A DNA stretch of 64,000 nt from Nansenia antarctica. Its lineage: Eukaryota; Chordata; Actinopteri; Argentiniformes; Microstomatidae. Shown here piece after piece: positions 11,523-25,400 of this stretch. A program made the position numbers and the translations under genes. The stretch is from NCBI GenBank assembly GCA_963989245.1, contig OZ022342.1, positions 11,354,297 through 11,418,296 of the forward strand, in the 5' to 3' direction. The notes under the pieces are model-generated. The model ran no database searches. It saw only the letters and a list, made by a program, of their open reading frames with translations, and had not been told where the DNA came from. Each line of letters begins with the position of its first letter. Position 1 is the first letter of the stretch.

Positions 11523-14305
11523 CTGCAAGGAAGTCCACATGTAAAATGACATTTAGATTATGAAGACCAATTGAGTTCTCCCCCCTTAAAATGTATGTTT
11601 ATGTTTGAATCATAGTCTCTAGATTGTACACACACACTGGAACTCATTTGAACTATTATGTAAACCTCTAAAGGGTATTTGATGTGTGATAATCCTGCAT
11701 AATGTATGAGGTTGCGTCCCAGATACAGATACTGTACAGCATCTTAATAATGGAGATTCTCCACTGAATGTGATTTTTTGCCAGGATTTGGCTTAATCTG
11801 TGTCCGGGAAACTGCCCCTTAGGTGTATGTGAAATAAACCATCCCATAGGCCTACCTTCCACTGGCGATGAGCAGCTAGGTAGCGCTGGAGCTTGACCTG
11901 GGACTTGAGCCTCACCCGATGCAATTTGGCCTTCTCCTCCAGGTTGTTCAGCCAGCTGTGTTTCATGCAGCCACAAGCACTGAGACGACTGCTACAGTAC
12001 ACACCCATGACACAGAGAGGAGAATCAAGACACAGGTATTATGCAAAGCCCAATTGGCCAATCATTGAAACATGTAACCTCAAATGTTGACCTCAGACCA
12101 TAATATTCACTCAGCTTCATAGTATGATAATGTAATAGAGAGATTGATTAGTAGTACATACAATAGTGGTACCTTTTTGAAAAACAAGCTGACAAATTGA
12201 AATACAAGCCCCAATTCGGAAGATATTCAGATTTGACACCGCAGGACTCAACATAAAACAACAAGTTGATACAGTTCCATGCAGGAACAGACTAGGGGAT
12301 ATTTATTCTGAATCCAGGCACACAAATTCACGTTTGTGGTGTAGCAGGTTAAATGACTGTGTTGACGTTTCTTTTACAGATTGCGCAAGTATCATCCTGG
12401 TATAGCAGGGCTGTCAGGGAGATGCTTGGGTTCTATGGACTGCAATTATATAGCGCCTTTATCCAAAGGCTTCTCATTCATCCATTCACACACACATTCA
12501 CACACCAATGGCTGCAAGCTACCATGCAAGGCGCCGGCCCGCTCACTGGGAGCAATTTGGGGTTCAGTGTCTTGCCCAAGGACACTTCGAGGGCCAGCCG
12601 GGGCTCGAACCGCTGATCTGCCAATCTTGCGATCATTAGACGGCGGCTCTACCTCCTGCGCCACAGCCGCCCCCGGGTTCTACACATAGGGGACTCAGGT
12701 TTGAATCTGCCACACAATCGTCAAGTAAAATGAGGCCTTATTATGGGCTGGTTTCCCGGAAACAGATTAAACCTAGTCCTAGAATAAAAAGCATCCTTAA
12801 TGGAGATTTTCCATTGAAAGTCATTTAGTCCAGGATTAGGCTTAATCCACCCCTATAAATCCAAGGATGAAAAGATTGAAAGACTGAAATTTTAGTTACC
12901 ATTTGGTTGGAATTAGCAGTCTGGTGATGAAGTCCTTTGCCTCCTCTGAGACATTCTCAAACGCTTCAGAATCAAAGTCCCAGTTGGCGTGAAGGATGTT
13001 GTTCATAGTCTCTGTGTCATTGTCCCCCAGGAATGGAGACAGTCCACTCAAACTGAAACACCAACAACATATTCCTCATTAGTCACTTTTTAAATAATAA
13101 TAATAATAATAATAACTTTATTTGTATAGTGCTTTTCCTGCAAACGTTGCAGCTCAAAGTGCTTTAATCATTATATAATCTTAATTTAATTATTTTGTAA
13201 CTTAAATGCAATATTAAAAGGATGGGTTTTTATAATCTTAATTTAATTATTTAGTCATTTAAAGGCAATATTAAAAAGATGGGTTTTTAGTCTTACTACA
13301 TAGTTTAGTTTTGTACATACTATACAGTATGTAAACAGGACAAAAAGACAGACATGCATATGAATGAATCAGTAGTGCCCTGCTGCCAGTAAGTACTTGA
13401 AAAGATCAACTAAAATAATTAAATACCGCCCCAAGAACAATATGTTATAGTAATGAGCTCCCATATAGAATGGATTTATTATAGGCCAGGTACTGTAGGT
13501 GTCGGCATTGTCTTTGAATATTGATTGAACCCAACAATCGCAATAGGCCACTGCTACAGTACATCCTTAACTACACTGACAACTGTGAATACTGTAACAA
13601 TGCATGGTTACTGTAGAGCAGTTGTGACATACACGTTCCAGTGGAATTAAAACAAGACACACTCACACATGCTCACTTGAAATAGAAAGTAATAATTCAA
13701 TTAGCACTATGGAGCCCAGGGTAGTGCTAGGTATTCAGGCAAGCTGGCGGCGTGTGGGACAGGCACACATTCTTATTTTGGGCGAGCCCTCCTAAATCTC
13801 CTCTGACAGCTGTCAGGTTATCAGCCATTAATTGAATCAGCACGGTCCTGAGAAAATAACCAGGTCGTCATTGGGCGGCCGGGGGAGTGGTTAACCCGGG
13901 GTAACCCACGGTTGAGGTTGAGGGTATGGTGCCTTAGCTGCACAGGGTGTTATTGTGAGTGACAAAAGGGAGACTCGATGGGATTATTTATTTTTGGGGG
14001 GGCAGTCCCACTCATATTTTTCATTTTTATTGACAGATACAGTAGAGATTTAGACAGGAAGGATGGGTGAGAGAGAGAGGAGGGATGACATGTCCCCGGC
14101 CGGAATCAAATCATTACATGGTCAACGCTTAACCCACTACGCCACCTAAGTGCCACGATGTGATTATTGATGGGTGGCAAGATCTGTTTGGGTTCAGCAT
14201 GTTTTCAGTAGCTGGTATACTATCGATTGACCCCTCTTACAATAGACCAAATCCTTGTGTCACACGGTATGGCTGCTGCTACTGTTGCTGCTGCTGCTGC
14301 CCATG

Positions 14306-14345
<40 letters not shown>

Positions 14346-16360
14346 TTGGGTCGGTGGGTGGGTAGGTGTGTGTGGGTGTGGGTGTGTGTGCGTGCGTGCG
14401 TACTTGCGTGTGTGTGTGTGTGTGTGCGTGCGCGCGCGTGTCTGTGTGTGTGTGCGTGTGTGTGTGTGCCTGCGTTCGTGACTGTCTGTCTGTCTGTCTG
14501 TGTCAGTGTGATTGAGGGTACTCACAGCATATACGTAATAACTCCCACACTCCACATGTCCGTCGGGAATGAGACAAAATCATAATTGATGACTTCAGGA
14601 GCTAAAAATTCTGGGGTGCCAAAATTGACCTTTAGTTTCTCCCTGGGCCTGTATCTGCAAGGAAGAACACAGGTATTGGAAAAGAAGAACTTGTGTGTAA
14701 GACAAAGTACTGTCACGACCCAAGCTAGTGTGTTACAAGCACGGCGAAGCACTCATCTTAATACTTTTGTCACTGTTGCCATGGTTATTCCATCCAATGT
14801 TGAACAATGTGAAAAGCATATTAAATGGACGAATGGATGGTTTCTCTCAATTCTGGATCACAGACATCTGTGCACTGCATGGATAACATCAGTTTATATA
14901 CAGTGCTGCAGACCTTTCCTGTAAAGTCCACCTACAACCTGTGGTTCCAATAGACAGTCATGGAAAAAATGGGTACAATGCTGAGAAACTTACTTTCTGG
15001 CCAGACCAAAGTCTATGATCTTGATCTGGTTCCCTGTGGAGTTTACACACAGAATGTTCTCTGGCTGGGGAGAAAAGGGGAAATGACAGAGAGTCAGAAT
15101 AATCTGGTCTGGGACTGGGAGTGATATTTCCTATAGTGGATTATTTGTGGAACATGTTATTGGAGAGTAGACACATATAACGAAACATGATATGAACGTC
15201 TCTTTTACCTTGAGGTCTAAGTGGAGAATGTATTGCTGATGGAGGTACTGTACACCCTCACAGATCTGCCTAGTAAACACAATGGCATCTAGCTCCGTCA
15301 GCTGGTAGTTCTCGTCAACAATTCGGTCGAACAATTCGCCACCTTCCACACTGTAAAGACAGGGAGTTGGTCATGGCTGTAGAAAAGCAATGGCATGCCA
15401 GCAAGAACCAAAAGAGAAGCATTGCGGAAATTGAATGGGATAGAAGCTAATTTCCTCCAAGACAATGGCCTGTAGCCTGGAGCAATGTTGTAATAGAAAA
15501 CAGGCTAGGACTAGTTTCAAAACATGTCCTCTTATGAAATGTTACTAGTGCTGCAATCTCTTATTGTACTCTTGTGAGAAATAGAGAAAATAACTTACTA
15601 CTCCATAATGAGTGTCAGATTTGTTCGTGACTCAAAGGCATCATAAAGCTGAATCAGATTCACATGGTTTAGTTGGTTCATGACCCCAATTTCATTCTTC
15701 ACTTCGTCCTTTGTTACCCAGGAGGGAGGGAGAGAGAGAGAGAAAGAGGGAGAGAGAGAAAACATGACACTCATGGATCAGGACAAAATCTTAGTAGTCT
15801 CTGAAGGGCAATTATCTGCTTCGATTACACTGCAATGAATTGCGAATATTGCTTGGATGAAGAAGGACCGTAAAAAATGTAAATGGATGTAAGTGGATAT
15901 GAGAACACTTTGAAATGCAAATCAAACAAAAACTCAATCTCATACAGTAAATGAGTTAATGATCTAGATTCTAGAACATCCAACATCGGATAGATGGAAC
16001 ATATTGTAATAGCATATAAATGATGTCATCACATGGCCATACAGTAGTAGCATGCCTAGATCACAGTACTGTAAGAGTTACTTTCCATTATGGTTTCTCA
16101 GGATGTGACAGTTCGATTAGATCAGATGGTTTATCTTATCTGATGAGCACTACAGAATAGTGAGTCAGAGAGTCGACTGATCCCAGAACTCAGATTTTAA
16201 TTAAATAATATATTCTAACATTCTAACATTGGCTCTGACAAGAGTAAAGTCATAAATTCAGCGTCAAGTAGGCCACTCACTCAATGTGTCACGAAGGACA
16301 AGGTCTTACATTGCAACAAAAATGAAAACTGTACAATGGAACCAATGAAATGAAAAGTGT

Positions 16361-16432
<72 letters not shown>

Positions 16433-19400
16433 CACTTAAAGCCGGTGCCTGAGAATTGCTCACATAGAATCCTAAATAAACTTAAAATCTAAGAGAAGGG
16501 TACAATGGGAGGGGGGGGGTCAAGGTGATGTGGGGTAGAGACAAGACGTGGCTTTGTTTTTGTTGCTGTACACTCACCCTCTCTCTCATTCCCTTGACTT
16601 TGATAATCTTTGCAGCGAGGGTCAGGCCTGACGACAGCTCCGAACACTTATGTACCTGACCAAAACGACCCCTATGGAAACACAGACATACGTAGATAGA
16701 AATGTATAAATACCATCATACATGTCAAGGCAACATGTGAGAACATGGACATGTTAATAATCACCTATGGACATACATAACAATACACTGACAAAGATAT
16801 CAAAGAGTCGGACACAGACAGACTTGCCGAGCTCTGTAGACATACGCTGACCACCACCTGCTTTCTCCTCTGCTATCATTTGAACTCCATCATCAACATA
16901 CATGGACAGTTGATCAAAATCCAGCCTCTTTTAAGAAGCTACAGAGCAATTTCACCGAAATGGTCCATGACCATTAAAATAAAGGGGGCTACGCAAATGG
17001 ACACACAACACCTCCCTAAAATAAACCCTGTCCATGACAAGCATAAAAGCAGGCCCAGTGCTTATTTGTGGACTCTGTTGGGGATTAGCCATGTCTGTGT
17101 TGCCAGTTGCTCAGCTCTGCTGATATGTGCTATCTATCGCTCCCTCTCCTGCCCATCGCACGCTATCGCCGCGCTGCGCGGTCTGTCAGTCTGCCCCTGA
17201 TTATCTGCGACGAGTTACCGCTGCGCCCCCCAGAAAGCTGCTCTCCTCTTGTGTTATCTGAATCTGACTGTCAGCCCATGTAATTGGCTAGATGCCAACC
17301 TGACAATGTAATAGTGATAGCCATAGGTTAAAAATAACAACTTGTGACCCTTCGCTGTACAAGTCTGTTGTATTTGGAACGAACAATCGGAGGGTGGTGG
17401 TGGTGGGAGGTTGAGCTGTAACATGCAACACCTCTCTCCTCAGAATAACCACATTTGCTGAATTCTAAATCAGCACCTAGCCTCATATCCCACCTGTCAC
17501 GCCTGTAAACCTGAGAGAAATGGTTAGGCGAAAAAAGCGATATGGTAATTGATCCAGCTTGCCTTCTGATAGACTAGGTGGAATTTTCGCCCTCTTGCTT
17601 ACACATAATGCAATCCTTTCAGATCTACAGAGGTGGCTAGGGGTAGGGCCTAGAGTCTAGAGACCAACTTGGCATTCGACCATTCTCTCCACCTCTACGT
17701 TTTCCCTGAGGTTTTCCACACCACTCTTGAGGGTGGATTACAGCCAAACGAACTGGACTCACCCTCCCAGAACCTCATTAGGCTTGACAGCGTAATACGA
17801 GCCCATGGGGACCTGCTTGGCACTCACAATGCGGTGCTCAAAGGGAGCGGGTGAAGGTGGGCAGTCATCTGTAGAAGGAAGATCAAGAATTTGTTGGAGG
17901 TTGACAGATCATGATGAAAGCCTTTTACACTTTTTCACCCAATAAGACGTAAGAGTACCTCACTACCCTACTCATAACTACCGTACTACTCAATTAATGC
18001 TGTGTAATGATAATTGGTTTTCGATGTTTCTTTTGCACATCTCCATCAGCTTTACTGTATTAGGTCTAAGTGAAACGTAGCTGACCAGCCACAAAGTGTT
18101 GGTGGTGTTATAAAAGATGGAATTACTCTATAAGCTCAGACATTGCCTCTTTAGTTGGTTAAGAAGCTGAAGTTGTTTTTAAATGACTGTACCTCTATGG
18201 AAAAAGTTATAGGAAATTACCTAGTTGGCATCGTCTCTAAAAACCAAATAACATGACAAGATCCTCCTGTAATCTCCACACAGCCTATTTTAGAACTAGT
18301 AAAGGCTAATTCTCAATGCATTACATAGGTACATTTTTCTGGAACAAGCCTCCAAGATCATCTGAAAGATTAGCATTTATCAATTTAAACACCGCAGTCA
18401 TAAAAAAATGAAAGATTAATCTCAATAATTTCAATAATCTCTTCAATCGATGCCTTTCTTATTTTCATTAACCTGAATTTTTTTGAAACATCTTTCTCAC
18501 AATGCATATTTTAGACTAGCCAACAATAACTTAATTTTGTTTAATTTTGTTATTAATGTTATTAATAGAAGAACTCAGCTGCCAGGGTTCTCACCACCAC
18601 CAAGCCCTGGCAGCACATCACTCCCACCCTCAATCACCTCCAGTGGCTTCCGGTCAAGTCCCGCATCACATACAAAATCCTCCTTCTCACCTACAAATCC
18701 CTCCACGGATGCGCCCCCCAGTACCTAACTGACCTTCTCTGCCAACATACCCCATCCCGGAACCTGCGGTCTTCAGACATGGGTCTGCTTTCCAACCCCC
18801 GCACCAACCTATGGACCTTCGGGGACAAAGCCTTCAGTGTGGCAGCACCCACCCTTTGGAACTCTCTCCCCACAGTGATCCACAAAACTCATCTGTTTAC
18901 AAAACTCATCTGGGCCTTTGGCCCCTAGTTTAGTTTTGTTGCCGTCTCTGTGTTTTTTCCCTATGTCTGACTTTCTGTCTGTAAATTCTGTAAAGTGTCC
19001 TTGGGTTTGTGAAAGACGCTATATAAAACCAATATTTTCAAGAGAGGCTTTTCAAGAAGCCCTATTGTGTTTATTAACCTCCCCTGCACAATTTGCCCTT
19101 TCATTTAAATAAATAAAGGGGGCCAGCATATGAATAATATGTGTGCTGCCCCCCCCCATATATACCAATTGCTTTTAGTTGCAAGCAACAATGCTGAAAA
19201 TGACAATGAAATAGTTTTGTACCACACTCACCGATTATCAATAACTGTGCATCCGGAGCTGATCCCTGGGCACTTGCTGTGGAGTTTTTAGCATCCAACG
19301 AGGAGGAAGTTGTCTGTGGGCTTGGCTTTGCACATTCTATCACTGTCTCAGGCTCTGGCTGAGTTGGAGGATGTGTCTCTAACCTGACCTGAGGGCCAAT

Positions 19401-22400
19401 TGTCACTTGCTCTGTCTCTGGCTGGGCCACGCCCACGACACTGCTGTCCTGGCATAGCTGTGCTACCATGGTAACAGCTTCCTGAGGCCTGAGGTCTACA
19501 ACCTTGGTAAAGACCTCGTTTGAGGCGTTGTCCTTGTTTTTAGCAGGAAGAAGAGCACTTTCAGGGAACTTCTCCGGCTTTAGCTCAGCAGCGGTGGAGA
19601 TACATGCTTCAGATACAGCGGGCTCTGGAGAATGAGGAACCTCTGTCTCCTTGACAACCTCACTGAATGTAGAACACTGGGTCACATCAAGGGTCCTGGG
19701 AACATAGGAACAGCACATATGTTAACTATCATTGCATTGCAGTGGATGATCAAAGCATGTCGAAATGGTACATTTCTTACAAAACCAATGTTACAATGCG
19801 TTATGTGACTCCTTTTAAGTATTCCCCTCTACCATTACACAGAGGGCACCTCTGTTGACAACAAATTGACAACAACAGAGACACACTTTGATGTTTCGAA
19901 TTGGCCTTAACATAATGGACCTCATGCATTTAACAGCACACTGACACTTCAGAGCCTATTAATAGAGACATGAAAAGAACGCGAGGAGACAAATCATGTA
20001 CTCCCTGTGTGCTTTTGTCGTGTATTCTTATTGGTTATGAATCAAAGAACAGTTAGTTTAAGACAATTTAATCAGTTACAGGCAGATTTATACATTACAT
20101 GCGTTCCCCATGGACCTCGGGTGGGAAGCGCACGCTCCCTCTCTCTCTCTCCCCGTTCCGCTCCAGAGGGGAGGGGCCAGCGTGTATGTGTGTCCCTGCC
20201 CAACCCCCAAAGGTCCCTGCTGGTCATCTGGTTGCCATAGAACCCTCATTGCTAGAGGGCATCATGTCCCTGCATGCCCCGGTATGTGTGTGTGTCTAAA
20301 ACATACTACATATTCATACATAGATCATACATACTCCAGAAATATACGACACATCCCCCCTCGGACCACCCAGAGGGTGTTCCGAAACTAAACTACCATA
20401 AAACAAAAACAAAAACACAAAACCCCACAAAACATCCCCAAATTTTTTTTTTTTTTTTTTTTTAAATAAAATTAAAAAATAAAAAATAAACAACAACAGA
20501 CAGAAAAACTACACCAACACACAACACAAGAAGCACAATAACACAGACCAACCCAGGACCAGTATTAGGAACCAAAGATATCATAAACAAAAAATAAAAA
20601 ACAACCAATAATAAAAAGAATTTTGAAAATAACAATCACAATTAAACTAAACACAGTTCATCATGCACAAATCAATACAGAAACTTCCAACGACCGATGT
20701 TTTCTTTGTCCTTGAAGCGTCAGGGTCAGAGGTTACTAGCACTTGTACCCAGTTGGAGAACAGCCTTTACCGCTGTCTCAGATTGATAACACTTTCATAG
20801 TCAGGAGCTTTCCATTTTCGTTGCGCTAGGAACAGAACCTCTCTCCTAGCTTTGTATAACCACCACATCACTTCTCAACTGACCTCAATCACACGATATA
20901 GAAACAAACAAACAATACACAAATAATGACATTCAGTTATCATAACACATAATTCTCCAACAGTAAGCATAGGACAAAGGGAATGCATTAATGCATAGAT
21001 CTTCACCTCAGGTGAGGACTAGTCTTCTGAAAAGTTCATTAACGTGGACTGAGTGACTGATTTTCCAAAAACAGTCAATGAGGCCCTGTCTCCTAAGAAA
21101 GTCAAAAATCATGTCTGCTATAATAGGTGCTCCTATCTTAGCAAAATAAGTTTCCCATGCCCCTAAGACCGTTTCCAGCCATGCTATCATCTGCTGTCCA
21201 TTCCCGTCGTTCCCTTTGATCTGCTGCTTCACTACCCTATTCATAGTCTTTAATCTTTTCCTAACTGGTCGTCGTCCGTCAGTGTCATTGAGGTTCAGGC
21301 AGCCGCCTGGTCCCCTCCCACGCTGATCAAGGTCTGGGGAGTCGCCCTCAGCATCATCTGAAGCATGGTGCAGGCACTCGCCAGCATCCCCAGTAGCACA
21401 GGTGTCCAGGCTTTGGACACTCCCAGGCTGGACCTCCAGACTGTCAGCACTCTCTGCTTCGTTGGTTTCTGGTTCATTGGCATCTGGACAGCTTTCCACT
21501 GTCCCCTCGGTTTCAGGCACTGCCGGTAATGTCACTGGCTGTAACACTGGCATTGCCACTGGCTCTGGCAACACCACAGCATCTCGTCGTAGCTCCTCCT
21601 TCTCAGGTTCTCTGGGGACCTCGGCACCTGTTGGCACAACATCCTGCCTACTCTGTACATCCACCCCCCTGTCCACCACCCGTGGCCCTATTGGGGTAGG
21701 GATATGCCCAGACACCACTGGTGTACCCACTCTGATGTTGTTTCTCCAACAGACCCCACATTGACCTAAAGCATGGTCAATCTGTTCCATCAAATATGGA
21801 CTCCAAAACCCATATTCCTTGGTGATCTTGCGTCTTACCTCCCCCCTAGCCACATGTGCTAATCCATGAGCTTCCCGTATTAACATGCCTATTAAATCTG
21901 AGGGTGCTACAACCAACCCCTCATGATTCCTCCATAGACCTGTGTCATCCTGACTTGCCCCCCTTGCTAGCCAAACGTTCTTGTCTAACATAGTTGCTCT
22001 ACTCTGTAACATCAATAAATCCTCAAGTGTGACCATGCCCTGTAATTGCTTTTCATGTGTGACCAGAAGACCTTTACCTGTCTTGTCTGCTCCTGTAATG
22101 GCTTTGGCTGCATCCTCTGCAGCCCTGTTACCTTGTGTGACATGTGATGAGTCAGACCTGTGTGCGGCACACTTCACTATGGCTAATTCCTTTGGCTTCA
22201 TCATGGCTTGTAACAGCTTCATGATCTGTGCGTGATGCTGTATAGGCGTACCATCAGTTCTCTTAAAACCCCGCCCCCTCCATACAGCTCCATTAAAATG
22301 ACAAACATTATGTGCATAGGCAGAGTCGGTGTACACTGTCACTCTCCGTCCGGTTCCCAAGTTGCATGCTTCCGTGAGGGCAATCAATTCAGCCAACTGA

Positions 22401-25400
22401 GCCGAGCAAGGCTGAGGAACTGCCTCAGCCTGTTCTACAATAAACTTTGAATTCTGTGCTTTAACTAAGGAATACCCAGCGCACAAAGTTTCTCCTACCC
22501 CGTAACAAGACCCATCAACCCAATATTCTATATCAGCTCCCTTTAAAGGCAAAGCTTGTAGGTCTGTTCTATGCTTAATCACTCTGGCTGTCGATGGAAT
22601 CTGAACACCGGATGGCACCGTCACCTGACAGCCGTCAGGTGTGCATTTTACTGTACAGTTCAATTGGCATAGAGCATCTCTCCCTAGCAGCCCTGTTGGC
22701 GTGTGTTCTGACACAAGTGTTGACAGAGTTGCTCTCTGTCCCTTGTACTCTAAGTCTACAAGCTCAGTTGTAGGAATCAGCTGTTTAATTCCCTCAAATC
22801 CGATTGTCTTCACATATTCTCTAGACATAGGGAGGTGCGTGGCGCCTTCAGGCTTCTGTGTCACCACCAGCTGGCACCTCCCACTCGGATCTTCCGGGCA
22901 CCCCTATAGGCCAGCTGCTGGGCCTCCGTAAGGGTTCATCACTCCTGGAGCAGGTGTAGTAGGGGGCCAACATCCTCCTCCTTGGCTCCCCCCTGCGCCC
23001 CCCTGGGGCCTGTTGCAGCAGGCACAGGCTAGATGTCCATTCTGGTCGCATTGGCATGGTTCTAGCATCTCCTTCCCTGCTGCTGTCCATCCCCCTGGTG
23101 GTGGTCCTTGGCCAGGCTGTGTGTACATCTGGTATGGAACCGCTTGCACCCCTGGTGGCCCTTGTGGGTATGGATACCCCCCTTGTGGCCCCTGTGGGTA
23201 GGACTGGTAAGTAGCAGGATACCCCCCTTGTGGCCCCTGTGAGTAGGACTGGTAAGTAGCAGTCTGCACTCCAGGTGGCTGTTGCTGTGGGGCTAAAGCC
23301 TGCACTCCCTCTATGTTCCTCTCGCTTTCAGTCAATTGCAAATGAGTCAATATTCTGAGGGATTCTTCGTCTCGTGCCTTCTGTATCTGAATGTTCTTTC
23401 GATATAACTCAACTTGATGAGCTACGTGGTCTATATAAACAGCTTTGTTCATGTGTCGTAGCCCCACCACTTCTGCTAGCTTATCCTTAACTGGGGTAGG
23501 AAGCCCTTCTTGTATTTTTTCCCTGATTATGGATTTTTCTAAGGGGTTATCTTCAGCGTCTTTCCCTGTCACACTTCTCCATTGAGAGTGCACACGGGCA
23601 ACATAACCCCTGGGATTCTCATCCCCCCCCAGTGGCTTCACAATGATATTGTCTGGGTGAATGTGAGTAGGGTAGGTCTCTCTGATTGCTTTCCACAGCC
23701 TGCCTCTGTTTGCTGCGAAGAGCTCTGGATCATAAACTGATGTATTGATATATCTATGAAGTCCTGCCTTCATCAATATTTCCTGCATTGTATCCAATCC
23801 TGCAATAAAAGCTAAGAGTCTTTTCAGGTCTCCCATCGCGGCCTGCGTTCCTGTCAGTATCACGTCGACCTCTCGCGTCCACGAATGTCCTCCCTCTTGA
23901 AGAACTGGGAGTTTCTCGATCACTTCAGACAAATCTGTATGATGCCACGGATGATATTCCATCTTGTTACCCCGAATCAGCACTGGACAGTTCTTTAATG
24001 TATTTGATGACATTCGGTGACAATCTCCCTCTTTCTCCGGGCGTCTTCTCCCACCTTTCCTTTCGGCTGTGGCTATCATCTTCCTGACCTGCGCGTTGTA
24101 GCCTCCATCTGCATTGTCGTCATCACTTGAGTCTTCACTGCCATCTTCGCTGTCATCTTCCTCGTCACTCCTGTCGTCCCCTTTTCCCCTTGGCTCCTTC
24201 TTCTTCTTCTGGGAATGATCCTCCAGTGCCTTAGCATATGGAGGGGGACTGGAGGCAGGACACAGGTCTGGGGATGAAATGTTCAGTTTCTGTTCCAGTG
24301 TTCTGGCCAATTCTTTTTTCTTTTCCGGTTCCATCTGAGCTATTTTCTGTCCCTCTACCTTAAATAGATCTAAAATAGCTAACTCTAACTTGCGTTTCTC
24401 TGATCTAATCTTTCCTCTTTGATGTGCTTTGTGCCCATTGATAAGTATCTCCAATGTTGCAATTAATTGTAAATTAAGGCTGCCCTCTTTCGGCCACGGC
24501 TGTTCAATGTATGCCCAACGGCTATTCCATTTCGTAGACATTTTGCTAATTTCCCTAACAAGAGGATTCATTTTTTCCACTACAGCCATAGGGGATAACG
24601 TAGCCAACATTCCACGATGTTCACTAATATCTTTTAACAGCTTCGTGGAATTCGACCCCATTCTACTTGCTCAATATGCTGACAATATTCTATATTAGAT
24701 AAGGTGTACGCTTCTTACAACCCACCTTCCTATTGTCTTGTTTGCTAAACAAATGCTAGTCCAATATAACTGTATTAGCCGTCCCCACAAAACCCTGCAA
24801 CTCAGAATAACAGATTTGCCTCTTGTGTATGTCAGTGCAGTATTAACTTAAATCTAATAGCTGTGTAAGTACTTTATACTTAAATGTGTTTCCTAATTGT
24901 TTATGAATATGTGTCACTTGATTACTCATTCAATACTAATTACAGTTCTGGTCAACACAATTATTAAATCACAATGGCTGGTCACACCTAAGTATTCACC
25001 GATCCACAAAAACCCTTTTACTGCTCAACTATCAAATATGTACTATTCTGCTATTCCTTAATCAAACACTGTGGAAATGACCTAACTAAAATAAAATATG
25101 TAAATTACAAATATTAATTATAACCTGTAAAGAAATCGACTTGTTAATTGGAAAAGAATGAATGATTAATTATTAATTCCAATCTGTAAAGAAATCGACT
25201 TGTTAAGTGAAAGGAATGAATGATTAGTTAGAATTATTCATTGACACTTCATTGATGTAAACCTGTGAAGTCAATTAGCTATTATCAACATATCATTAGA
25301 TTGTCACAAAACAATTGATCAAAGTTTTGTGAAAACAGAGAAATAAAATGATCTGAATAATTAATTCAATCAATTTGTAATTAATTAAATTAATTAAATT

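Noticed and set aside
22985..23070. Canonical nucleocapsid zinc knuckle in gag
   Set aside because: The Cys/His cluster CQCDQNGHLACACC does not have CX2CX4HX4C spacing; noted only as a Cys/His-rich motif.
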